DNA of 64,000 nucleotides from Tsukamurella conjunctivitidis (GCF_007858475.1 NZ_VIGX01000005.1:1-64000); one strand, 5' to 3'; positions 1 to 8,691 are shown, counted from the stretch's first letter. Notes: generated from the sequence alone by a model not told the origin. Numbers and translations are program-made.

Positions 1-110
1 CGACCGAGGTCCGCGAGGGCTACGAATGCGGTCTGACGCTCTCGTACTCCGACATCAAGATCGGCGACGTCATCGAGACCTACGAACTGGTCGAGAAGCC
101 GCGCGACTGA
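1..110 (+). CDS. infB: Translation initiation factor IF-2, C-terminal end (partial)
   Basis: Only the last 35 residues are in the window (reading frame from base 3), ending in a TGA stop. The tail has the usual IF-2 C-terminal signature: an ECGLTL-like strand, then DIKIGDVIE and a short acidic/basic end (VEKPRD). IF-2 is the GTPase that places initiator fMet-tRNA on the 30S subunit; this part belongs to domain IV/C2, which contacts the tRNA. It is followed by DUF503 and rbfA, the order usual in actinobacteria. The start lies outside the window. Confidence 0.93.
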   Translation, partial: TEVREGYECGLTLSYSDIKIGDVIETYELVEKPRD

Positions 111-121
111 GTTACCCCGGC

Positions 122-159
122 CGGGTGCGGCCGGCGCTATCCCGCGCCGGCCGCACCCG
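122..159. terminator. Strong GC-rich hairpin after infB
   Basis: A perfect 16-bp stem (122-137 with 144-159) closes a six-base loop, starting 11 bases after the infB stop. There is no T-tract. It could be a terminator of the actinobacterial type, or a processing or attenuation hairpin between infB and the genes downstream. Confidence 0.65.
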
Positions 160-192
160 CCCGCTTATCCCCGGGGCCGGGTGGCCCGACTG

Positions 193-483
193 ATGTTCAC
201 AGGTGTCATTGAGATAGATCTGCTCCTGGGCGACGTGCATTCGCTCAAGCACAAGCGTTCCGTCGTCCGGCCCATCCTGGCCGAGTTGCGGCGGTTCTCC
301 GTCAGCGCGGCCGAGGTGGGCCATCAGGATCTGCACCGCCGGGCGCTCGTCGGCGTCGGGCTCGTGGGCCCGGATGCGGGCCACGTCGGGGAGGTCCTCG
401 ATCATTGCGAACGTGCGGTCGCCGGCCACCCCGAGGTGGAACTGCTGTCGGTGCGGCGGCGTCTCTGGGGCCCGGAGGACTGA
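193..483 (+). CDS. DUF503 family protein
   Basis: This 96-residue protein belongs to the DUF503/YlxP-like family, found between infB and rbfA in many Gram-positive bacteria. Family features visible are the MF(T)GV start, the LLGDVHSLKHKR segment, a KRSVVRP basic patch and a C-terminal LLSVRRRLWGPED tail. The length is normal. No enzymatic role is established; the genomic position suggests a link to ribosome maturation or RNA. I prefer the ATG at 193 because the family begins there. An in-frame GTG at 181 would add four residues. Confidence 0.85.
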   Translation: MFTGVIEIDLLLGDVHSLKHKRSVVRPILAELRRFSVSAAEVGHQDLHRRALVGVGLVGPDAGHVGEVLDHCERAVAGHPEVELLSVRRRLWGPED

Positions 484-607
484 ACGTTGAGTGTGGTCGA
501 CGCAGGTGCCGACGCCGCGGTGCCGCACCGGGATATGCTCGCTGTTCCATCGGTTGAAAACACCGTTCCACCGATTGATCGTTCGACGTGTAAGGGAGGG
601 AATGGCC

Positions 608-1075
608 ATGGCTGACCCGGCACGGGCCGCTCGGCTCGCGAAACGGATCGGGACCATCGTCGCGACCGCGATCGAGCACGACATCAAGGATCCGCGGCTC
701 GACTACGTGACGGTCACCGACACCAGGGTGACCAACGATCTGCACGACGCGACGGTCTTCTACACGGTCATGGGCCCGACGCTCGACGTCGAGCCCGACT
801 ACGAGGCGGCCGCGGCCGGCCTGGAGAAGGCCCGCGGCCAGCTCCGGAGCAAGGTCGGCGCCGGTACCGGCGTGCGCTTCACGCCGACGCTCCGGTTCGA
901 GCTGGACGGGGTGCCCGCCGCCGTCGCGAACATGGAGGCGCTGCTCGCCAAGGCGCGCGAGCAGGACGAGCGGGTCGCCGCCGTCGCCGCCACCGCGAAG
1001 CCCGCCGGCGAGGCGGACCCCTACAAGCACGACGACGAGGACGCCGACGACGAACCGGACAGGGACGAGCGGTGA
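608..1075 (+). CDS. rbfA: 30S ribosome-binding factor A
   Basis: RbfA is a small KH-fold protein that binds the 30S subunit and helps mature the 5' end of 16S rRNA, especially in the cold. The 155-residue product starts [13 protein letters not shown] and carries the family core [18 protein letters not shown] and the later TPTLRFELD strand. The C-terminus is a charged Asp/Glu-rich tail ([13 protein letters not shown]). The ATG at 608 lies eight bases after a GGGAGG ribosome-binding site; the ATG at 602 is too close to it. The stop overlaps the next gene's GTG by four bases, so the two are probably translationally coupled. Confidence 0.93.
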   Translation: MADPARAARLAKRIGTIVATAIEHDIKDPRLDYVTVTDTRVTNDLHDATVFYTVMGPTLDVEPDYEAAAAGLEKARGQLRSKVGAGTGVRFTPTLRFELDGVPAAVANMEALLAKAREQDERVAAVAATAKPAGEADPYKHDDEDADDEPDRDER

Positions 1076-2016
1076 CGGACGCCGCAGCGGCCGCCGCGGC
1101 GGCGCTGGACGGTGCGCGCAGCGTGGCGATCTACTGCCACGTGCGCCCCGACGCCGACACCCTCGGTTCGGGACTCGGCCTCGCGCGAGTACTGCGCGCG
1201 GGCGGAGCCGAGGTCACCGTCAGCCACCCGGGCCCGGACCTGCCGTCCGGGATCGGCCTGCTGCCCGGCGTCGACGGCTTCACCGCGCCGCGCGCGGATG
1301 CGGAGGTCGGCGTCGCCGTCGACTGCGCGAGCTCGGAGCGTCTCGCGGGCCTAGAGGAGTCGTTCCACGCGCACCCGGTACGGGTGGTCATCGACCACCA
1401 CGCCACGAACCCCGGGTTCGGCACCGTCGACCTCATCGACGCGAGCGCGAACTGCACCACCGAGCTCGTCCTCGCGGTCGTCGACGCGCTCGGCGCGGAG
1501 CTCGACCCCGGGACGGCCGACTGCCTGTACGCCGGGCTGATCACGGACACCGGCTCGTTCCGGTGGGCGACGCCCGCGGGACACGTCATGGCGAGCCGGC
1601 TGCTCGCCGCCGGCGCCCGCGGCCGCGAGCTGTCGCGCGACCTGCTCGACAGCCATCCGCGCGACTGGTTCGCGATGGTCGCCTCGGTACTCGGATCCGC
1701 CACGGCGGTTCCCCAGGCCTTCGGCGGCCGGGGCGCCGTGTACGCCGTGTGCCGCGCGGAGGATCGCGGGCCGCTCGGCTGGGACGCCGCGGAGTCGCTC
1801 ATCGACCTCCTGCGCACCGCCGAGGACTGCGAGGTCGCGGCCCTGTTCAAGGAGAGCGACAGCGGCGAGTGGTCCGCCTCGCTCCGGGCGCGGACCGACC
1901 TCGACGTCTCCGAACTCGCGCGGGGCTTCGGCGGTGGCGGTCACCGTCTGGCCGCGGGCTATTCCGCCACCGGCTCCGGCGACGACGTCGTCGCCGCCTT
2001 CCTCGCCCGGGTCTGA
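1072..2016 (+). CDS. DHH/DHHA1 phosphodiesterase (NrnA / CnpB type)
   Basis: This 314-residue protein has the two-domain DHH phosphoesterase architecture. The metal-binding motifs are visible: HVRPDAD near residue 23, the VDCAS segment near residue 83, the signature IDHHA near residue 105, and the DHHA1 glycine loop GFGGGGH near residue 285. Enzymes of this class degrade nanoRNAs and 3'-phosphoadenosine phosphate. The mycobacterial orthologue at the same position (Rv2837c, CnpB) also hydrolyses c-di-AMP or its linear product pApA. The GTG start overlaps the rbfA stop (GTGA). The substrate here is inferred from family and synteny. Confidence 0.9.
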   Translation: MTDAAAAAAAALDGARSVAIYCHVRPDADTLGSGLGLARVLRAGGAEVTVSHPGPDLPSGIGLLPGVDGFTAPRADAEVGVAVDCASSERLAGLEESFHAHPVRVVIDHHATNPGFGTVDLIDASANCTTELVLAVVDALGAELDPGTADCLYAGLITDTGSFRWATPAGHVMASRLLAAGARGRELSRDLLDSHPRDWFAMVASVLGSATAVPQAFGGRGAVYAVCRAEDRGPLGWDAAESLIDLLRTAEDCEVAALFKESDSGEWSASLRARTDLDVSELARGFGGGGHRLAAGYSATGSGDDVVAAFLARV

Positions 2017-2037
2017 TCCGCGCATGACGGGATACGC

Positions 2038-3396
2038 GTGAGCGAGACCGCCGTCGTGCCCGCCGGACTCGGCAGGCGCATCATCGGGCAGGCCCTGCCC
2101 GCGCTCGGGGTCCTCGCCGCCGAGCCGCTGTACCTGTTGTGGGACACCGCCGTCATCGGCCGGTCGGGCGCGCTGCCCCTGGCCGGCCTCGCCGTGGGCG
2201 GGCTCATCCTCGCGACCGTCTCGACCCAGCTGACCTTCCTCTCGTACGGCACCACCTCGCGGTCGGCTCGGCGCTACGGCGCGGGCGACCCCGGCGGCGC
2301 GGTCGTCGAGGGCGTGCAGGCGACGTGGATCGCGCTGGCCGTCGGCGGCGTGCTGCTGGCGCTGGTGCAGGGCTTCGCGGGCCCTGTGACGCGGGCCGTC
2401 GCGGGGCGGCCGGAGATCGCCGAGGCCGCCGAGTCGTGGCTTCGGGTGGCCGCGTTCGGCATCCCGCTGATCCTCGTCACCATGGCCGGCAACGGCTGGC
2501 TCCGCGGGGTGCAACGCCCACGCGCGCCGCTGGTCTTCGTCCTCGTGGGGCTGGGCCTGTCGACGGTGCTGTGTCCCGTGCTGGTCTTCGGCTGGGGTGG
2601 TGCACCGGAACTGGGGCTCGTCGGCTCCGCGTGGGCCAACCTCGCGGGACAGATCGTGAGCGGCCTGCTCTTCCTCGGGGCGGTCGTGCGCGCGGCGAGC
2701 GTGAGCGCGGGCGCGGGTGGGGTCGCGGCGCTGCGGCCGCGGCCCGACCTGGTGCGCGCGCAACTGGTGCTGGGGCGCGACCTGATCGTGCGCAGCCTCT
2801 CCTTCCAGATCTGCTTCGTCTCCGCCGGCGCCGTGGCCGCGCGGGCGGGCGCGCAGTACGTGGGTGCCCACCAGATCGCGATGCAGCTGTGGAACTTCGT
2901 GGCGCTCGTGCTCGACTCGCTGGCCATCGCGGCGCAGACACTGGTGGGCGCTGCCCTCGGCGCGGGGAACACCGGCGCGGCCCGTTCCCTCGGGAGGCGC
3001 GTCACCGCGTGGTCCACGGCCTTCGCCGTGGGGATCGCCGCAGCGCTCGCCGCGGTGCACGGCGTCCTGCCGCGCCTCTTCACCACCGATGCCGCGGTCC
3101 TCGACGCCCTCCGCGTGCCGTGGTGGTTCCTCGTCGGGATGATCCCGATCGCGGGCGTGGTCTTCGCGCTCGACGGGGTACTGCTCGGCGCGTCCGACGC
3201 CGCGTTCCTCCGGTCGGCGACGATGGCCGCCGCCCTCGTCGGCTTCCTCCCGCTGATCTGGTTGTCCTACGCCTTCGGCTGGGGGCTCGCCGGCATCTGG
3301 TCCGGCCTCGCGACGTTCATGGTGCTGCGCTGCGCCGCCGTGGTCGCGCGCTTCCTGGGCCACCGGTGGGAGCGGGTGGGCACCGCGCCGGTGTGA
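2038..3396 (+). CDS. MATE-family efflux transporter (DinF-like)
   Basis: This 452-residue integral membrane protein has about twelve hydrophobic segments in two similar halves, as expected for the MATE/DinF fold. It starts with an RRIIGQALPALGVLAAEPL-like first helix with the conserved Pro/Glu, and has WDTAVIGR at the end of helix 1 and a matching QLW..VALVLDSLAIA segment in the second half. MATE proteins export cationic compounds in exchange for H+ or Na+. It follows the DHH gene by 21 bases, the order seen around mycobacterial dinF (Rv2836c). The substrate is unknown. Confidence 0.88.
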   Translation: MSETAVVPAGLGRRIIGQALPALGVLAAEPLYLLWDTAVIGRSGALPLAGLAVGGLILATVSTQLTFLSYGTTSRSARRYGAGDPGGAVVEGVQATWIALAVGGVLLALVQGFAGPVTRAVAGRPEIAEAAESWLRVAAFGIPLILVTMAGNGWLRGVQRPRAPLVFVLVGLGLSTVLCPVLVFGWGGAPELGLVGSAWANLAGQIVSGLLFLGAVVRAASVSAGAGGVAALRPRPDLVRAQLVLGRDLIVRSLSFQICFVSAGAVAARAGAQYVGAHQIAMQLWNFVALVLDSLAIAAQTLVGAALGAGNTGAARSLGRRVTAWSTAFAVGIAAALAAVHGVLPRLFTTDAAVLDALRVPWWFLVGMIPIAGVVFALDGVLLGASDAAFLRSATMAAALVGFLPLIWLSYAFGWGLAGIWSGLATFMVLRCAAVVARFLGHRWERVGTAPV

Positions 3397-3427
3397 CGGC
3401 TTGCATTGCGGCCCTGAATACGGTCCT

Positions 3428-3871
3428 ATGTTGCACATGGCATTCACTGTGATTACGACCACGGCCGCGTTCCGTAGGACCCTCGCCGGTGCGGCGGTCG
3501 TCGCGGCGTGCGGTGCGGCTGTCGCCTGCGCCCCGTCGGACCCCGAGTCGGTGCCCTCGTTCACCGTGAATCCGTCGGCGGCGCAGAGTGCGCCGACGAG
3601 CTCGTCGTCCGCGCCGGCCACGTCCTCCGCCGCGGCGTCGGCGACCACCACACCCGCCCCCGCTCCGACGGTCACGCAGGAGCAGCCCGCGGGCGGTGGC
3701 GCGCAGTACACGCCGCCGACCACGACCTACCCGACCGCGGAGACCACCACGGCCGCGCCGACCACGACGCAGGCGTACCCGACCACCGTGGTGATCCCGC
3801 CGGCGATCCAGCTGCCCCCGGGGGCTCCCCGCACCATCACCATTCCACCGGGGCTGCCGATCCCGCACTGA
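3428..3871 (+). CDS. Putative Thr/Pro/Ala-rich lipoprotein or secreted protein
   Basis: The product is about 147 residues. A short N-terminus with an Arg is followed by a hydrophobic stretch and a lipobox-like VAAC (a second Cys follows in AVACA), suggesting lipid anchoring. The rest is low-complexity: Ser/Thr/Ala-rich, then runs of PTTT, TTAAPTTT and a proline-rich end (IPPAIQLPPGAP). Such linkers are common in actinobacterial cell-wall proteins and may be O-mannosylated. No catalytic domain is visible. ATGs at 3428 and 3437 are both possible starts. I do not recognise a specific family. Confidence 0.6.
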   Translation: MLHMAFTVITTTAAFRRTLAGAAVVAACGAAVACAPSDPESVPSFTVNPSAAQSAPTSSSSAPATSSAAASATTTPAPAPTVTQEQPAGGGAQYTPPTTTYPTAETTTAAPTTTQAYPTTVVIPPAIQLPPGAPRTITIPPGLPIPH

Positions 3872-3881
3872 CGGTCGCGCC

Positions 3882-3925
3882 CGGATCCGCGCACGTCGCG
3901 GCCCCGGGGCGCGGCGTGCGGATCC
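3882..3925. terminator. Imperfect hairpin between convergent genes
   Basis: Two arms each containing CGGATCCG can fold back on each other through GGCCCC/GGGGC at the tip, with small bulges. It lies between the convergent lipoprotein and formamidase genes and could terminate both. Confidence 0.45.
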
Positions 3926-3958
3926 GCCGCCACCGCGCCTCCGGGGCCGGGCGCGAGG

Positions 3959-5215
3959 TCAGCGCGCGGCGCGCGGCGCCCCCTGGCCCGGGTCGATCCG
4001 CGCCGGGCCGTCCTTGCCGGGTGTGACGTCGAAATCGAAGATCGACGTCGGGATGTACACCGTGGCACAGGAGTTCGGGATGTCGACGACGCCCGACAGG
4101 CGGCCCTCGATCGGCGCCGCACCGAGCAGCAGGTAGGCCTGCTCCGGGCTGTAGCCGAACTTCGTGAGGTAGTCGATCGCGTGCAGGCAGGCGCGCTGGT
4201 ACGCGAGATGGCTGTCGAGATAGCGCTGTTCGCCGTCCAGGGTCACCGACGTGCCCGAGAAGGCGAGGAACTGCTCGTACCGCGGGCCCACGTCGCCGCC
4301 GGGCAGGAAGATCGCGTTCTCGCTGACGCCGTAGGTCTCCATGCCGCCGGAGATGATGTCGACGTGCAGGTCGATGAAGCCGCCCATCTCGATGGCGCCG
4401 CAGAAGGTGATCTCGCCGTCGCCCTGGCTGAAATGCAGGTCGCCCACCGAGAGGTTCGCCCCGTCCACGAAGACCGGGTAGAAGACGCGGGTGCCGCGGG
4501 TCAGGTTCTTGATGTCCTGATTGCCGCCGTTCTCGCGCGGCGGCGCGGTGCGGGCGGCCTCCGCGGCGGCCGCGGTGAAGGCGTCGCCGGTGAGGGTGCC
4601 GAGGATCGCGTCGTTCGGCTCGGGCGGCAGCGCGAGCGGCGGCACGCGGTCGGGATCGGTCGCGATGAGCGCGGCCTCGCGGGCGTTCCACCGCGCCAGC
4701 AGGTCCTTCGACGGCGCCGTGCCCATCAGGCCCGGGTGGATGATGCCGGTGAAGCTGACGTGCGGCACGTGCCGCGACGTCGCCGTGTGGCCGGTGAAGT
4801 CCCAGATCGCCTTGTAGGCGTCCGGGAACTGGTCGGTGAGGAAGCCGCCGCCGTTCTCCTTGGCGAAGATGCCCGTGTACCCCCAGCCCTGGCCGGCCAG
4901 CGGCCCGCTGTCCTCCTGCGGGATCGGGCCCACGTCCACGATGTCGACGATGAGCAGGTCGCCCGGCTTGGCACCCTCCACCGCGATCGGCCCCGACAGC
5001 GTGTGCACCGTCGTCAGCGGGGCGTTGAGGATGTCCTCCGCCGAGTCGTCGTTGTGAATGGCACCGTCGAACCACTCCCGGCAGTGCACGCGGAAGGTGT
5101 CGCCGGGCTTGACCGTGACCGCCGGCGGGATGGCGTAGTGCCACCGGTTGTGGCCGATCTTCTCCTGGTCGGTGAACTTCTTACTGGAATCGAGCGGAAA
5201 GACGACTTCGGGCAT
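3959..5215 (-). CDS. fmdA: Formamidase / acetamidase
   Basis: This 418-residue protein is a full-length member of the FmdA_AmdA family, which hydrolyses formamide or acetamide to the acid plus ammonia. Family hallmarks include EWFDGAIHND, GPLAGQGWGYTGIF, the FTGIIHPGLMGTAPS segment, SVGDLHFSQGDGEI, FCGAIEMGGF and the C-terminal DIPNSCATVYIP. Sequence style is closest to formamidases rather than short-chain amidases, but substrate choice is inferred. It lies 36 bases after the FmdB-like zinc-ribbon gene, and an AAAGG site precedes the ATG. A nearby NCS1 permease may supply a nitrogen-containing substrate. Confidence 0.92.
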   Translation of the reverse strand: MPEVVFPLDSSKKFTDQEKIGHNRWHYAIPPAVTVKPGDTFRVHCREWFDGAIHNDDSAEDILNAPLTTVHTLSGPIAVEGAKPGDLLIVDIVDVGPIPQEDSGPLAGQGWGYTGIFAKENGGGFLTDQFPDAYKAIWDFTGHTATSRHVPHVSFTGIIHPGLMGTAPSKDLLARWNAREAALIATDPDRVPPLALPPEPNDAILGTLTGDAFTAAAAEAARTAPPRENGGNQDIKNLTRGTRVFYPVFVDGANLSVGDLHFSQGDGEITFCGAIEMGGFIDLHVDIISGGMETYGVSENAIFLPGGDVGPRYEQFLAFSGTSVTLDGEQRYLDSHLAYQRACLHAIDYLTKFGYSPEQAYLLLGAAPIEGRLSGVVDIPNSCATVYIPTSIFDFDVTPGKDGPARIDPGQGAPRAAR

Positions 5216-5251
5216 GGAGCGGGCCTTTCTTGACGTTCGGTTTTCCTGGGT

Positions 5252-5554
5252 TCAGGGTCGGGGGAGGCGTGCGTGCAGGGGGTTCGACGGTCCCCGGCTG
5301 GGCCGGGGCGCGCCGCCGCTCCCCGTCAGTGAGCCGCCGGCAGGCGCGGCGACCACCGCCGGCCGCTCCGCGGTCGCCTTGGTGGCGTCGAGCAGCTTCA
5401 TCGCGCCGGAAGCGCCACTGCCGAGCCGGGGCGCGGTGATGCCGCGACGCGCCGAAGCGCCGCAGTCACATGCCGTGGTCGCGGGGACCTCGCGCATGCT
5501 GAAGACGGCGTCGAAGGGTCCGCAACTGCTGCAGCGGAATTCATAGGTGGGCAT
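5252..5554 (-). CDS. FmdB-type zinc-ribbon protein
   Basis: This 100-residue protein has the typical FmdB start MPTYEFRCSSCG and a second Cys pair in the CDCG region, together forming a CxxC/CxC zinc ribbon in the first 40 residues. The rest is an Ala/Gly/Pro-rich tail without a clear fold. FmdB proteins are co-transcribed with formamidase and are thought to regulate amidase expression, though the mechanism is not established. Here the gene is first in the operon, upstream of fmdA. The second metal pair is CDCG rather than the common CxxCG. Confidence 0.82.
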   Translation of the reverse strand: MPTYEFRCSSCGPFDAVFSMREVPATTACDCGASARRGITAPRLGSGASGAMKLLDATKATAERPAVVAAPAGGSLTGSGGAPRPSRGPSNPLHARLPRP

Positions 5555-5595
5555 GAGTGGACCGTATTCCTTTCGTCCGGTTCCCGAGGGGAAAC

Positions 5596-5608
5596 TACCG
5601 AATCGGTA
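5596..5608. promoter_or_regulatory. 13-bp palindrome between the fmd operon and the HNH gene
   Basis: TACCGA-A-TCGGTA is a perfect inverted repeat in the 80-bp divergent intergenic region. It is well placed to be an operator for the leftward fmd operon, the rightward HNH gene, or both. The binding protein is unknown. Confidence 0.4.
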
Positions 5609-5622
5609 TCGTCTTGCGTGAG

Positions 5623-5628
5623 TACGGT
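5623..5628 (+). promoter_or_regulatory. -10 element for leaderless HNH gene
   Basis: TACGGT lies six bases before the GTG at 5635, with no ribosome-binding site between. This is the leaderless pattern seen repeatedly in this window and it decides the start. Confidence 0.5.
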
Positions 5629-5634
5629 GTGTCC

Positions 5635-6045
5635 GTGCCCCCGAAGTCGACGCCGCCGCGCGCGCGGACCCGCAAGGCCAGGATCGCCCGCCGTCGCGCG
5701 AACCGCGTGGCCGCCGCCGACAACGACCTGACCGGTGCCCAGTGGGCCGAGCTGCTCGAGCTGTGGGGCGTGTGCGCCTACTGCGGGGGTGAGGGCCCGT
5801 TCCAGAAGGACTGCGTCCTCCCGATCTCGCGCGGCGGCCGCTACACCCAGCAGAACGTGGTGCCCGCGTGCCGCTCCTGCAACGCGAGCAAGTGCAACTC
5901 CGAGGTCACGGGGTGGATGCGGCGCAAGAAGCTCGACGAGCGGGCCTTCCTGCAGGGGCACGCCGAGATCCTCCTGCACCTGCGGGAGCGGAACGACGAC
6001 GACGGCGCACCGACCGGGGAGGTCGGCGCACCGTCGGCGATGTGA
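5635..6045 (+). CDS. HNH-endonuclease-like protein with a substituted first His
   Basis: The product is 136 residues. A very basic N-terminus (RARTRKARIARRRANR) precedes an HNH-like zinc module: CAYCGG near residue 45, DCVLPISRGGRYT, then NVVPACRSCNASKC. In canonical HNH nucleases the residue after the first Asp is the catalytic His (DH); here it is Cys (DC). The second half (GGRYTQQN...CRSCNASK) is intact. The protein may bind DNA or zinc without normal cleavage, or use a variant active site. The GTG start is chosen from the leaderless promoter. It is divergent from the formamidase operon. Confidence 0.7.
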   Translation: MPPKSTPPRARTRKARIARRRANRVAAADNDLTGAQWAELLELWGVCAYCGGEGPFQKDCVLPISRGGRYTQQNVVPACRSCNASKCNSEVTGWMRRKKLDERAFLQGHAEILLHLRERNDDDGAPTGEVGAPSAM

Positions 6046-6061
6046 GCAGGGCCGGACGGCG

Positions 6062-7783
6062 CTACGTCACCGGCGGATCGGCGGGGAGCACGTGCGTGCC
6101 CGACTTGTCCGTCGACAGCGCCAGCGAGCTGATGTACTGCTTCTCGCCGCCGGGGCCGGGAACCGCGGAGGCCAGCATGTCGGGCCGCTCGAACTCGATC
6201 CCGGTCACGCAGCACAGGAGCTTCTCGCCCGACGGGTTGCCGTCCTCGTCGAACATCGGCAGGTCGATGCCGTCGTCGCCGCGGCGCAGGTAGTACTTGC
6301 CGCGGGTCGCGACCGCCAGCACGGGCGGCAGGACGAGCGCCAGGACCAGGGCGACGAGCGGCGAGTAGGGCTGGATGCCCGAACCCAACAGCCCGAAGAA
6401 CGCGGCGATGGACAGCCCGCCGGCCACGACGACGGAGACGAAGCCGACGGGGTTGACGCTGTAGAGCATGCCCCGGCGGAACTCCGGATCCTTCGGCGAG
6501 ATCTTCAGCAGGTACTTGTTGATCGCGATGTCGCTGGCGACGGCCACGATCCACGCGATGCCGCAGTTGGCGTAGAAGCCGAGGATCGAGTTGAGGAAGC
6601 TGAACATGTCGGCCTCCATGAGCACCAGCGCGATCGCCACGTTCAGGACCACGAAGACGAGACGGCCCGGGTAGGTCTTGGTGACGCGGGTGAAGCTGTT
6701 CGTCCACGCCAACGAGCCCGAGTAGGCGTTGGTGACGTTGATCTTGATCTGGCTGATCACCACGAGGATCACGGCCAGGGTGACGGCGAGCCAGCCCGGC
6801 AGGAAGTCCTTGTAGATCTCCACGAACTGGTGCACGGGCTCGTTGGCGATGCCGGCGTTGTCCGCGGTCTGCGCGATCAGATAGACGGCGAGGAAGAGGC
6901 CCACGACCTGCTTGGCGGCGCCGAAGACGACCCAGCCGGGCCCGGCGGTGAGCATGGCGGTCCACCAGGCGCGGCGGTTCTCGGCGGTCTTGGGCGGCAT
7001 GAAGCGCAGGTAGTCGATCTGCTCCGCGATCTGCGCGATGAGCGACAGGCACACGCCCGCGGCGAGCATGGTGCCGGCGAGGCTCACGCCGTGCCCGGCC
7101 GGGGTCGCGGACAGGACGTTCCCGGCGCCGTCGCGCACGATGTCGGTGCCCGAGTAGGCGAAGAAGTCACCGATGGCCTCCGGGTGGCGCAGGAGCAGGT
7201 AGGCGAACGGCAGCACCATCATCACGAGCCAGATGGGGGTGGTCCACACCTGCAGCTTCGCGAGGGTGTTCATACCGTAGATCACCAGCGGGATCACGAG
7301 AACGGAACTCACCAGGTAGCCCACGGGCAGCGGGATCCCCAGGCCGAGCTTGAGTCCCTGCGCCATGATCGCGCCCTCGAGCGCGAAGAAGATGAACGTG
7401 AACGAGGCGAAGATGACGTTCGTGAGGACCGAGCCGTAGTAGCCGAAGCCGCTGCCGCGGGTGATGAGGTCGAGGTCGATGTTGTACCGCGCCGCGTAGT
7501 AGGACAGCGGCAGTCCCGTTGCCATGATGACGATCGCGAAGAAGCCGATGCCCAGGAGCGCATTGCCGGTGCCGCCGGCGATGCCGATGTTCGCGCCGAT
7601 CGCGAAGTCGGCGAGGTAGGCGATGCCGCCCAGCGCCGACGTGGCGACCACGGCGGGCCCCCATTTGCGGTAGCTGCGCGGCGCGAAGCGCAGGGTGTAG
7701 TCCTCGAGCGTCTCGCGCGCGGCGGCGTCGCGGAGCGCGGACGACGGTGCGCCCTCGGCCTCCGCGGGTTGCAGTGCGGTCAC
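6062..7783 (-). CDS. NCS1-family purine/cytosine permease-like transporter
   Basis: This 573-residue membrane protein has about twelve transmembrane segments after an N-terminal EDYTLRFAPRSYRKW motif. Helix 1 has the ALGGIAYLADFAIGANIGIAGG-type glycine-rich sequence of NCS1 cytosine/purine/allantoin transporters. The last 80 residues form a hydrophilic tail (YYLRRGDDGIDLP...GEKLLCCVTGIEFERPD), longer than in classical CodB. The GTG start has a GGAAGGGA site just upstream. The family imports nucleobases, hydantoins or related nitrogen compounds by cation symport. Being near formamidase suggests a nitrogen-scavenging role; the actual substrate cannot be told. Confidence 0.8.
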   Translation of the reverse strand: MTALQPAEAEGAPSSALRDAAARETLEDYTLRFAPRSYRKWGPAVVATSALGGIAYLADFAIGANIGIAGGTGNALLGIGFFAIVIMATGLPLSYYAARYNIDLDLITRGSGFGYYGSVLTNVIFASFTFIFFALEGAIMAQGLKLGLGIPLPVGYLVSSVLVIPLVIYGMNTLAKLQVWTTPIWLVMMVLPFAYLLLRHPEAIGDFFAYSGTDIVRDGAGNVLSATPAGHGVSLAGTMLAAGVCLSLIAQIAEQIDYLRFMPPKTAENRRAWWTAMLTAGPGWVVFGAAKQVVGLFLAVYLIAQTADNAGIANEPVHQFVEIYKDFLPGWLAVTLAVILVVISQIKINVTNAYSGSLAWTNSFTRVTKTYPGRLVFVVLNVAIALVLMEADMFSFLNSILGFYANCGIAWIVAVASDIAINKYLLKISPKDPEFRRGMLYSVNPVGFVSVVVAGGLSIAAFFGLLGSGIQPYSPLVALVLALVLPPVLAVATRGKYYLRRGDDGIDLPMFDEDGNPSGEKLLCCVTGIEFERPDMLASAVPGPGGEKQYISSLALSTDKSGTHVLPADPPVT

Positions 7784-7878
7784 GGTTGTCCCTTCCGGCC
7801 CGCACCGCCCGGTGCGGGGTTGGGAGAAATCGTGCTGCCGCGGCGTTCGGCGGGGGTGACTGCGCCGTAACGGATCGG

Positions 7879-8691
7879 TTACGGGGCCGGGCGCGGTGTG
7901 ACGGAGGTGTTTCCCGGTCGCGCCCGCGTCTCCGCATCCTCCTTGCGTTTGACCGAGTCCCGGATCTGGTCGATGTTCTCCCGCAGCATGTCGGCCACCA
8001 GTTCGTCGGTCCGCTCGTCGGCGAGCACCTGCAGGACCATGCGGAAGGTGGTGTCGACGATGAGCTGGATGATCTCGTCGTGGAACGGGATGTACTTGAC
8101 GCGCTTGGTCTGCGGATCGTTCTTGATGGTCTCCAGGATCATGCCGCTCATCTCGGCCTTGTTCTCCTCGAGCGCGGCCGCGATGTTCTTGGTGTAGTGG
8201 CCGGACTTGAGCACCTCCGCGACCTCGTCGAGCACGGCCACCGTGATCGGGCGCTTGACGGCGTCCACCACGGTGTCGGTCGCCCGGTTCACGACCGCCG
8301 CGGTGATCCGGTCGCCGTAGAGCCGGTCGATCGCCCGTGCGAGGCGGGCCAGAGCGACGGCGATGCGGATCAGCCGGAACAGGCGCGGTGCGGGGTTCGG
8401 GACGAGCAGCGCCGGGATCATGCCGAGGATCTCGTACCAGTTGACCAGGAGGAAGCGGTGGTGCCAGCCGACCTGCCGCCAGCGCCACAGGAACTCGGCT
8501 GCGAAGATCGCGCAGATCACCGCGTCGACGATCAGTACCGTCCGCAGGGTCGTGGGGGAGACATCGAAGAAGGTGATCCAGACGATCAGGCCGACCGAGA
8601 CGAAGGCCAGGGCGACCATGGCCCAGTCCGTCCACAGGACGGGTGGTTTCCGCGGATAGGGCGCGAGTCGTGCGTCGGTCGAGGCGTTCAT
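7879..8691 (-). CDS. Membrane protein with a voltage-sensor-like S1-S4 domain and no pore
   Basis: The 270-residue product has about four transmembrane segments in its first 130 residues. Helix 3 has acidic and Arg residues (AAEFLWRWRQ). The fourth segment, near residues 104-125, carries Arg at i, i+3 and i+6 and again further on (RLFRLIRIAV, ALARLARAI), which resembles a voltage-sensor S4 helix. No S5-pore-S6 selectivity sequence follows. The remaining 140 residues are soluble, helical and charged. It therefore resembles the annotated 'ion transporter' proteins that consist of a sensor domain alone. Function is unknown. It may be transcribed ahead of the NCS1 permease, 95 bases downstream. 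Confidence 0.6.
   Translation of the reverse strand: MNASTDARLAPYPRKPPVLWTDWAMVALAFVSVGLIVWITFFDVSPTTLRTVLIVDAVICAIFAAEFLWRWRQVGWHHRFLLVNWYEILGMIPALLVPNPAPRLFRLIRIAVALARLARAIDRLYGDRITAAVVNRATDTVVDAVKRPITVAVLDEVAEVLKSGHYTKNIAAALEENKAEMSGMILETIKNDPQTKRVKYIPFHDEIIQLIVDTTFRMVLQVLADERTDELVADMLRENIDQIRDSVKRKEDAETRARPGNTSVTPRPAP

Noticed and set aside
1351-3723. A 790-residue minus-strand frame over the DHH and MATE genes
   Set aside because: It crosses two conserved plus-strand genes and has the biased composition of a shadow frame.
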